This document shows, piece by piece, positions 58,050-64,000 of a DNA stretch of 64,000 nucleotides. Position numbers and translations under genes: made by a program. Under the pieces are notes generated by a model, which worked only from the letters and a program-made list of their open reading frames with translations, ran no database searches and was not told the origin of the DNA. The first letter of the stretch is position 1, and each line of letters opens with the position of its first letter. Origin of the DNA: Pseudomonadota bacterium (GTDB lineage Bacteria > Pseudomonadota > Gammaproteobacteria > Steroidobacterales > Steroidobacteraceae); the NCBI GenBank assembly GCA_018241445.1, contig JAFEDT010000003.1, forward strand, positions 62,001 through 126,000. Reading direction: 5' to 3'.

Positions 58050-58997
58050 TCAACCGAAGCGCGCCAGCGCCGCGGGCTGCACCGCGGGCAGGGGGCCGGT
58101 GAGCCGCTCGGCGTCGCGGTCGAGGAAGTCCTCCGCGGACGCGAACACGCGCCGGTAAGCGTCCGCGCACGCCGCGTAGGCCGTCGCTCCTTCCCAGCCG
58201 CGGGGCAGCAGCGCGGGCGGCAGCAGCGGGTCCTGCAGGTGGATCTTGCGGTACTCATGGATCAGCAGCGTGCGGATGACAAAGGCTGTCTCGGCTGCCG
58301 GCGGGTTGCAGGCCAGGCCGCGTGCCAGCGGCGACACCAGCGTTACGAAGCGCCGGTAGCGCTGGCCCAGCTCACGCAGGTCCCAGCCCGTTTTCACCAG
58401 GCGCTCATCGCCGCCTGCCCCGGGCGCTCGCGCCGTGAGGTGCAGCAGGCGCGCGCCGCCCGGCAGCGCGCGCACCGCGCTGATCTGCTCGTCCCCCGCA
58501 CCGGGGTGCGCGAACAGGGTGGGGGACAGTTGACCGAAACCCAGCCAGCGCAGGTTGTCCCGCAGACCGGCCGCATGTGGGGTTCCGGCGGATAGGATCA
58601 GGAAGGTCCACTGGCCGTCCCAGTCCGGCGGACCCTTGCCATAGATGCGCTGTGTCGCCTGAGCGAAGCGCGCCGCGCCGCCTTGGGTGAGGCGGTACTC
58701 GCTGCGGCGCCCGTGGCGCCGGGCGCTCAGCCAGTCCTCGCGCGCCAGGCGCGCCACCGAGGTGCGCACCAGCCGCTCGTTCAGGCCGAAGGGCGCACCG
58801 AGCCGGATCAGGCTGCCCAGCGTGATGGCGCCGCCCCGCGGCGCGATGGCGTCCCCGAACAGCGTGATCAGCAGCGACCCGGCCCGCAGCGGCCGCTGGC
58901 CGCGAAAATGCCGCAGCAGGGCGTCCTGCGGGGCCGCACTTCCCGTGCGCGCCACACGGGCGCGCGCTGTGCCGGAGTGCTTGCGAGCGCCCTTCAT
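58050..58997 (-). CDS. paaX: Phenylacetate-responsive repressor PaaX
   Basis: 315 residues from ATG 58997 (GTG 59015 would place the start inside the operator-like repeat). The winged-helix N-domain (SLLITLFGDAIAPRGGAITL, then LIRLGAPFGLNERLVRTSVA, RLAREDWLSARRHGRRSEYR) and the middle domain (DWDGQWTFLILS) are PaaX family. PaaX represses paa genes until phenylacetyl-CoA binds. Divergent from paaA, 91 bp between starts, with an inverted repeat between them. Confidence 0.9.
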   Translation of the reverse strand: MKGARKHSGTARARVARTGSAAPQDALLRHFRGQRPLRAGSLLITLFGDAIAPRGGAITLGSLIRLGAPFGLNERLVRTSVARLAREDWLSARRHGRRSEYRLTQGGAARFAQATQRIYGKGPPDWDGQWTFLILSAGTPHAAGLRDNLRWLGFGQLSPTLFAHPGAGDEQISAVRALPGGARLLHLTARAPGAGGDERLVKTGWDLRELGQRYRRFVTLVSPLARGLACNPPAAETAFVIRTLLIHEYRKIHLQDPLLPPALLPRGWEGATAYAACADAYRRVFASAEDFLDRDAERLTGPLPAVQPAALARFG

Positions 58998-59007
58998 GGC
59001 GGGCGAT

Positions 59008-59050
59008 TGTGACACAACAAACTTGTATACAGGGTCAATTTCGTGTCACA
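59008..59050. promoter_or_regulatory. Inverted repeat in paaX-paaA promoter region (PaaX operator candidate)
   Basis: Arms TGTGACAC (59008-59015) and GTGTCACA (59043-59050), 35 bp centre to centre. Between them lies AT-rich DNA including TTGTATAC, which could carry promoter elements. It spans the only likely promoter of the paaA operon, as expected for a PaaX repression site. Confidence 0.6.
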
Positions 59051-59088
59051 TTAGTGATGGTATTTCCACCTAACCCCGGGGTGCCGCG

Positions 59089-60108
59089 ATGTACACGCAG
59101 GCTCTCGATACCCATGGCCAGGAACCCGCGCCGGCGGCGCGGGATCTGTCGGCGCAGGAGCAGCGTTTCCAGGCGCGCGTCGACGCGGAGGAAAAGATCG
59201 AGCCGAAGGACTGGATGCCGGATGCGTACCGGCAGACGCTGATCCGGCAGATCTCGCAGCACGCCCACTCGGAGATCGTCGGCATGCTGCCGGAGGGCAA
59301 CTGGATCACCCGTGCGCCGAGCCTGCGGCGCAAGGCGGTGCTGATGGCCAAGGTGCAGGACGAGGGTGGCCATGGCATGTATCTCTACAGCGCCGCGGAG
59401 ACACTTGGCGTCTCGCGCGCGCAGATGATGCAGCAACTGCTGTCGGGCGCCGCGAAGTACTCCAGCATCTTCAACTACCCGACCCTGACCTGGGCGGACA
59501 TCGGCGCCATCGGCTGGCTGGTCGACGGGGCGGCGATCATGAACCAGATTCCGATCTGCCGCTGCTCCTACGGCCCATACGCGCGCGCCATGGTGCGCAT
59601 CTGCAAGGAAGAGAGCTTCCACCAGCGCCAGGGCTTCGAGATCATGCTGACCCTGGCGCATGGCAGTGCGGACCAGCACACCATGGCCCAGGATGCGCTG
59701 AACCGCTGGTGGTGGCCGTCGATCATGATGTTCGGCCCGAGCGATGCGGACTCGAAGCACTCGGCGCAGTCCATGCGCTGGAAGATCAAGCGTTTCAGCA
59801 ATGACGAGCTGCGCCAGAAGTTCATCGACGTGACCGTGCCGCAGGCGCAGTACCTGCGCCTCACCATCCCGGATCCGCGGTTGCGCTGGAACGAGGCCAC
59901 GCAGCATTACGACATCGGGCCGATCGACTGGGAGGAGTTCGCCAACGTGTTGCGGGGCAACGGGCCGTGCAACCGCGAGCGCCTCGCAGCGCGGCGCGCA
60001 GCCGATGAGGCTGGCGCCTGGGTACGCGAGGCCGCCGCCGCGCATGCCGCCAGGCAGATCGGGCGCTCGCCCCACATGGCCGTCAATCCGCAGGCGAGGT
60101 TCGCATGA
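59089..60108 (+). CDS. paaA: Phenylacetyl-CoA 1,2-epoxidase subunit PaaA
   Basis: 339 residues, catalytic di-iron subunit of the multicomponent epoxidase. Ferritin-like helices with the iron ligands in [36 protein letters not shown] and surroundings; [20 protein letters not shown] near the start is family specific. First gene of the paaABCDE operon; overlaps paaB by four bases. Confidence 0.95.
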   Translation: MYTQALDTHGQEPAPAARDLSAQEQRFQARVDAEEKIEPKDWMPDAYRQTLIRQISQHAHSEIVGMLPEGNWITRAPSLRRKAVLMAKVQDEGGHGMYLYSAAETLGVSRAQMMQQLLSGAAKYSSIFNYPTLTWADIGAIGWLVDGAAIMNQIPICRCSYGPYARAMVRICKEESFHQRQGFEIMLTLAHGSADQHTMAQDALNRWWWPSIMMFGPSDADSKHSAQSMRWKIKRFSNDELRQKFIDVTVPQAQYLRLTIPDPRLRWNEATQHYDIGPIDWEEFANVLRGNGPCNRERLAARRAADEAGAWVREAAAAHAARQIGRSPHMAVNPQARFA

Positions 60109-60422
60109 GCGGTAAGGAAACACAGGACAAGACCGGCGTCGCCGCGGACTGGCCGCTGTTCGAGGTCTTCATCCGCTCGCGCGCCGGACTGGAGCACAAG
60201 CACGTCGGCAGTCTGCACGCCGCGGACGCCGCCATGGCGATCGAGCACGCGCGCGATGTCTACACCCGTCGCCAGGAGGGTGTCAGCATCTGGGCAGTCC
60301 CCTCGGCCAGCATCGTGGCATCGGATCCACAGGAGGCCGACGCGCTGTTCGAGCCCGCCCGTGACAAGGTCTACCGCCACCCCACGTTCTATGCCATCCC
60401 CGACGAGGTCAAGAACCTGTGA
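60105..60422 (+). CDS. paaB: Phenylacetyl-CoA epoxidase subunit PaaB
   Basis: 105 residues. [60 protein letters not shown] and the end [17 protein letters not shown] are the whole PaaB domain. It is the small structural subunit that bridges PaaA and PaaC and is essential for activity. Overlaps both neighbours by four bases. Confidence 0.95.
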   Translation: MSGKETQDKTGVAADWPLFEVFIRSRAGLEHKHVGSLHAADAAMAIEHARDVYTRRQEGVSIWAVPSASIVASDPQEADALFEPARDKVYRHPTFYAIPDEVKNL

Positions 60423-61222
60423 AGGCTGCCCTCACCGCCATCGCCGCGGCGGGCGCCTCGGCCGGGCCGCAGCGCCAGGCGCACATCGAGTGTCTGCTGC
60501 GCCTGGGAGATACCAGCCTGGTGCTGGGGCAGCGCCTGGGGGAGTGGATCGGCCATGCGCCGGCGCTGGAGGAAGACCTGGGGCTGGCCAACCTGGGGCT
60601 GGATCTGATCGGGCAGGCGCGCCTGCTGTTGAGCTACGCCGGGGAGCTGGAGGGGCAGGGCCGCGACGAGGACTCACTGGCCTTCCTGCGGGATGCACCG
60701 CAGTTCCGCAATCTCACCCTCGCCGAGCAGCCCAACGGTGACTTCGGCCACACGATCGTGCGGCAGTGGCTCATCGACGGCTGGCAGCTGCAACTCTACG
60801 ACGCCCTGCAGGGCAGCAGTGATGCACGCCTGGGCGCCATTGCGGCCAAGGCCCTGAAGGAGACGCGCTATCACTACCGCTTCAGCCGTGGCTGGCTGGT
60901 GCGCCTGGGGGACGGCACCGCGGAAAGCCAGCGACGCATGCAGGCCGCCATAGATGGCCTGTGGCGCTTCACGGCGGAATTCTTTACTGCCGACGAGTCC
61001 GAACGGCTGATGGCTCAGGCGGGCGTCATGCCGCAACTGCCGCCGCTCGCGAATAACTGGCTGGCCCAGGCTGAGGCGGACCTGGAAGAGGCGACCCTGG
61101 GCCATCCGCCCGCAGTCCCTTATCCCTGGCAGGGCAAACAGGGTGTGCACAGTGAGCACCTGGGCCACCTGCTGGCTCACATGCAACACCTGCCGCGCAC
61201 CTATCCGGGCGCGAAATGGTGA
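60419..61222 (+). CDS. paaC: Phenylacetyl-CoA epoxidase subunit PaaC
   Basis: 267 residues from GTG 60419. LRLGDTSLVLGQRLGEWIGH, APALEEDLGLANLGLDLIGQ, LAEQPNGDFGHTIVRQWLID and KALKETRYHYRFSRGW follow PaaC, the structural, iron-free partner of PaaA. Its stop overlaps the start of paaD. Confidence 0.95.
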   Translation: MKAALTAIAAAGASAGPQRQAHIECLLRLGDTSLVLGQRLGEWIGHAPALEEDLGLANLGLDLIGQARLLLSYAGELEGQGRDEDSLAFLRDAPQFRNLTLAEQPNGDFGHTIVRQWLIDGWQLQLYDALQGSSDARLGAIAAKALKETRYHYRFSRGWLVRLGDGTAESQRRMQAAIDGLWRFTAEFFTADESERLMAQAGVMPQLPPLANNWLAQAEADLEEATLGHPPAVPYPWQGKQGVHSEHLGHLLAHMQHLPRTYPGAKW

Positions 61223-61800
61223 GCATGGGCCACGAAATGGCGGCGGGCATGGCGGCACCTACCGGCGAGGCCGCGCGGCCTGGCTTCGCAGTGGGCGCCC
61301 CGGGCGGCAGCGTGCGGGAGTTTCCCGCGGTCTGGGCAGTGCTGGAGCAGGTCGCGGATCCTGAAATCCCGGTACTGGGCATCGTGGACCTGGGCATCGT
61401 GCGTCACGTCAGGCAAGGCGGCGACGGCGTACTGCATGTCGGCCTGACGCCGACCTACTCGGGCTGCCCGGCAACGGAAGCCATTCGCGCCAGTGTGCGC
61501 TCAGCGCTCGATACAGCGGGTTTTGCGGACGCGGTGATCGAGGAGGTCCTGTCACCGCCCTGGAGCAGCGACTGGCTGAGCGCGCGTGGGCGACAACGTC
61601 TGCTGCAGTTCGGCATCGCACCGCCGACACACACGGTCGGGAGCGTCCGGGGGCTGTGGCGCGCCGCCGCGACGGTAGCCTGCCCGCGTTGTGGCAGCGG
61701 CAATACCGAGCGGATCAGCGAGTTCGGCTCCACCCCTTGCAAGGCGCATCACCGCTGCCGCGCCTGCGGCGAACCCTTCGACGCTTTCAAGTGCATCTGA
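61216..61800 (+). CDS. paaD: Phenylacetate pathway Fe-S assembly protein PaaD
   Basis: 194 residues from ATG 61216 (ATG 61225 is an alternative). A DUF59/MIP18-type domain (VLEQVADPEIPVLGIVDLGI, TPTYSGCPATEAIRASVRSA) and a C-terminal four-cysteine zinc ribbon (CPRCGSGNTERIS and CRACGEPFDAFKCI). PaaD is thought to help mature the iron-sulfur centre of the epoxidase reductase. About 30 N-terminal residues are extra and unconserved. Confidence 0.9.
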   Translation: MVSMGHEMAAGMAAPTGEAARPGFAVGAPGGSVREFPAVWAVLEQVADPEIPVLGIVDLGIVRHVRQGGDGVLHVGLTPTYSGCPATEAIRASVRSALDTAGFADAVIEEVLSPPWSSDWLSARGRQRLLQFGIAPPTHTVGSVRGLWRAAATVACPRCGSGNTERISEFGSTPCKAHHRCRACGEPFDAFKCI

Positions 61801-61801
61801 C

Positions 61802-62908
61802 ATGCTGAAATTCCACGCCCTCAGGGTGATCGACGTCGCCCCGGACGCCGAGGACTCGGTCACCGTGAGCCTCGACGTTCCCGGGCCGCTGCGCGGCGAA
61901 TATTCCGGCAGTGCCGGCCAGCACGTGGTGGTTCGCGCCAGCATCGACGGCAAAGAACTGCGCCGCACCTATTCGCTGCTCAACGCGCCGGGAGAATGGC
62001 CGCTGCGCATCGCGCCGCGCGTGCACCCGCAGGGCCGCATGTCGCGCCACCTGGCGCAGCAGGTCGCCGCGGGCGACACACTCGATGTCCTGCCCCCCAA
62101 TGGCAGCTTTACCCCGCGCGCGCCGGCCTCGGCGCAGGGCACTTACGTGGCTTTCGCCAGCGGCTGCGGCATCACACCGGTACTCTCGGTGATCCGCGCG
62201 CTGCTGGCAGGCGGGGCCGGGCGGGTGATCGTGTTCTACGGCAACACCAGCAGCGCCCGCGCCATGTGCCTGGAGGAACTGCTGGGCCTGAAGGATCGTT
62301 ACCTGGAGCGCCTGTCGCTGCATTTCGTCATGAGCCGTGAGCCGCAGGAGGCGCAGCTGTACAACGGGCGCCTGGACGCGCAGCGGGTCCGCCAGCTTGC
62401 CGATAATTTCTTCGCCCCGCCGCAGGTGAGCGAGTATTTCATCTGCGGGCCAGGTGACATGATCGAGCAGGTCACCGGCGCGCTGCGTGCGCTGGGAGTG
62501 GACCTGGCGCGCGTGCATGCCGAGCATTTCAGCCTCGACAGCACCGAGTCCGCAGCCCAGCCGCTCACGCAGACGCAGACGCCGGCCGCTGCGAGCGTGC
62601 CCGCTGCGATGCCAGAGGCAGCGGGCACGACCACGGTCACCGTGCTGATGGACGGGCGCCGGCGCAGCTTCAGTATGAGCCGCGACGATGAGACCGTGCT
62701 GGATGCGGCCCAGCGCGCCGGCATCGAGCTGCCGTTCTCCTGCCGTGCCGGTGTGTGTTCAACCTGCCGCACCAAGGTGACGGCCGGGGAGGTGGAGATG
62801 GCCCAGAACTATGCGCTGGAGGACTGGGAGCTGGAGCAGGGCTATGTGCTGGCCTGCCAGTCACGCGCCAAGACCGCCACCCTGGAACTGGATTACGACG
62901 AGAAGTGA
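61802..62908 (+). CDS. paaE: Phenylacetyl-CoA epoxidase reductase PaaE
   Basis: 368 residues from ATG 61802; longer upstream reading overlaps paaD and is not conserved. FAD-binding RTYSLLNAPGEWPLRIAPRV, NAD-binding FASGCGITPVLSVIRALL and FICGPGDMIEQVTGALRAL, then a linker rich in Ala, Thr and Gln, and a plant-type [2Fe-2S] ferredoxin domain with SCRAGVCSTCRTKV and the last Cys in YVLACQSRA. It passes electrons from NADPH to PaaA. Confidence 0.95.
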   Translation: MLKFHALRVIDVAPDAEDSVTVSLDVPGPLRGEYSGSAGQHVVVRASIDGKELRRTYSLLNAPGEWPLRIAPRVHPQGRMSRHLAQQVAAGDTLDVLPPNGSFTPRAPASAQGTYVAFASGCGITPVLSVIRALLAGGAGRVIVFYGNTSSARAMCLEELLGLKDRYLERLSLHFVMSREPQEAQLYNGRLDAQRVRQLADNFFAPPQVSEYFICGPGDMIEQVTGALRALGVDLARVHAEHFSLDSTESAAQPLTQTQTPAAASVPAAMPEAAGTTTVTVLMDGRRRSFSMSRDDETVLDAAQRAGIELPFSCRAGVCSTCRTKVTAGEVEMAQNYALEDWELEQGYVLACQSRAKTATLELDYDEK

Positions 62909-62917
62909 GCGATACCG

Positions 62918-63706
62918 GTGAGCTACCAGACCATCCTGTTCGAGGTGAGCGACGGCGTCGCGCGCCTGACCTTCAACCGGCCCGAGCGCTTGAACAGCTT
63001 CAACACTGTCATGCACGCGGAGGTGCGCGACGCACTCGGCCAGGTAGTGCCGCGGGGCGGCCGCGTGCTGATGCTGACCGGTGCCGGGCGCGGATTTTGT
63101 GCAGGCCAGGACCTGGCGGACCGTGCGGTGGCTCCCGGCAGCGCACCGCCGGATCTGGCTGACTCGATCGAGAAATACTACAAGCCGCTGGTGCTGGCGC
63201 TGCGTGCGCTACCGTTGCCGGTCATCGCGGCCGTCAACGGCGTTGCGGCCGGCGCTGGGGCCAACATTGCGCTCGCCTGCGACCTGGTGATCGCGGCGCG
63301 CTCGGCCAGCTTCGTGCAGGCCTTCTGCAAGCTCGGCCTGGTGCCGGACTCCGGCGGGACATGGACGCTGCCGCGCCTGGTGGGCTGTGCGCGTGCGATC
63401 GGGTTGACCTTCCTGGGGGAGAAACTCACCGCCGAGGAGGCCCAGTCCTGGGGACTGATCTGGCGTTGCGTGGCCGACGCCGAACTTGCCGCGACAGCAG
63501 ACACACTTGCGCGCCAGCTCGCCACTGCGCCGACACGCGGGCTGGCGCGCACCAAGCAGGCCATCTACGAGGGCCTGGGCCGCGATCTCACCGCGCAGCT
63601 GGACGTCGAGCGCGACTACCAGGGGGAGCTCGGCCGCTCGGCCGATTATGCCGAAGGGGTCGCGGCATTCATGGAGAAGCGCACGCCGCGCTTCAGCGGG
63701 CGATGA
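62918..63706 (+). CDS. paaG: Ring-1,2-epoxyphenylacetyl-CoA isomerase PaaG
   Basis: 262 residues from GTG 62918, crotonase superfamily. LTFNRPERLNSFNTVMHAEV, GRGFCAGQDLADRAV, IAAVNGVAAGAGANIALACD and KLGLVPDSGGTWTLPRLVG (catalytic Asp region) match PaaG, which turns the epoxide into the oxepin form. Nine bp after paaE; overlaps paaI by four bases. Confidence 0.9.
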   Translation: MSYQTILFEVSDGVARLTFNRPERLNSFNTVMHAEVRDALGQVVPRGGRVLMLTGAGRGFCAGQDLADRAVAPGSAPPDLADSIEKYYKPLVLALRALPLPVIAAVNGVAAGAGANIALACDLVIAARSASFVQAFCKLGLVPDSGGTWTLPRLVGCARAIGLTFLGEKLTAEEAQSWGLIWRCVADAELAATADTLARQLATAPTRGLARTKQAIYEGLGRDLTAQLDVERDYQGELGRSADYAEGVAAFMEKRTPRFSGR

Positions 63707-64000
63707 CGGCCGGCGCACACAGTGCGTCCGCCCAGGCGCTGGCCGAGCGGACCGCGACGGCGATGTTCGAGCGGGATCGCGCTTCCCAGGGCCTGGGCAT
63801 GCGCATCGTGGCGGTCGCACCGGGTCGGGCGACCCTGGTCATGCTCGTCAGGTCGGACATGGTCAACGGCCACGCCATCTGTCACGGCGGCCTGGTGTTT
63901 GCCCTGGCCGACAGCGCCTTCGCCTTTGCCTGCAACAGCTATAACTACAGCACCGTGGCGGCGGCGGGTTCGATCGACTTCCTGGCGGCGGCGCGCGAGG
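63703..64000 (+). CDS. paaI: Hydroxyphenylacetyl-CoA thioesterase PaaI (partial, cut by window end)
   Basis: Starts at ATG 63703, overlapping the paaG stop, and is still open at base 64000 after 99 codons. The hot-dog fold motif VNGHAICHGGLVFALADSAF followed by AFACNSYNYSTVAAAGSIDF is the PaaI signature, including the catalytic Asp. PaaI removes CoA from dead-end ring-hydroxylated intermediates. The remainder and further paa genes lie beyond the window. Confidence 0.9.
   Translation, partial: MTAGAHSASAQALAERTATAMFERDRASQGLGMRIVAVAPGRATLVMLVRSDMVNGHAICHGGLVFALADSAFAFACNSYNYSTVAAAGSIDFLAAARE

Noticed and set aside
1..64000. CRISPR array, prophage or insertion sequence
   Set aside because: No regularly spaced repeats, cas genes, transposases, integrases or structural phage genes were seen.

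Overview
The window is a GC-rich (roughly two-thirds G+C), gene-dense stretch of a Gram-negative proteobacterial chromosome. A complete arn lipid A modification operon, a TonB-dependent receptor, hutF/hutG, cstA with its DUF466 partner, murJ and a paa operon under PaaX fit a Gammaproteobacterium best; the order cannot be fixed from the sequence alone. No phage, insertion sequence or CRISPR array is visible. Long open frames opposite most genes are GC-driven shadows and are left out.

Region 1 (1-5.9 kb) holds the 3' end of queC, a beta-helix lipoprotein, tRNA-Lys(UUU), a glycine-betaine-type Rieske oxygenase, an FkbM methyltransferase, an HdeD-like membrane protein, a class I aminotransferase and a YidB-like protein. 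Region 2 (6.1-15.4 kb) is a gamma-butyrobetaine/L-carnitine catabolic island in two transcription units. The right-facing unit has carnitine dehydrogenase, a BetI-like TetR regulator and an acyl-CoA dehydrogenase. The left-facing unit has a 3-dehydrocarnitine cleavage enzyme, a betainyl-CoA thioesterase, an ADP-forming acyl-CoA synthetase and a CaiD-type hydratase. Both units carry the same operator-like sequence upstream. Together the enzymes could turn gamma-butyrobetaine or carnitine into glycine betaine, which the Rieske oxygenase at 1.6-2.8 kb could demethylate.

Region 3 (15.5-31.1 kb) is a second, less understood amine island: a PotF-like binding lipoprotein, PotB/PotC permeases, a Rieske oxygenase, and an operon of class III aminotransferase, two tandem PYROXD2-like FAD oxidoreductases, a GcvT-like protein and a PotA-like ATPase, followed by a TonB receptor. 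Its most unusual gene (18525-20123) encodes a BetI-like TetR repressor fused to a degenerate, apparently dead Rieske oxygenase domain that is a paralogue of the intact oxygenase next door. This looks like a pseudoenzyme used as a ligand sensor. Two perfect palindromes 31 bp apart lie in the divergent oxygenase/aminotransferase promoter and are candidate operators.

Region 4 (31.2-52.4 kb) is mostly core or cell-envelope functions: murJ, an outer-membrane barrel protein, hutG/hutF, cstA-DUF466, the arn operon with arnA split into two genes, a quinone oxidoreductase, Lrp plus alanine dehydrogenase, YceI, an LhgO-like oxidase and a TPR protein. Region 5 (52.5-64 kb) couples an Lrp-controlled 2-oxoacid dehydrogenase (fused E1 and E2) to phenylacetate catabolism: paaK, paaX and paaABCDE-paaG-paaI, the last cut by the window end.
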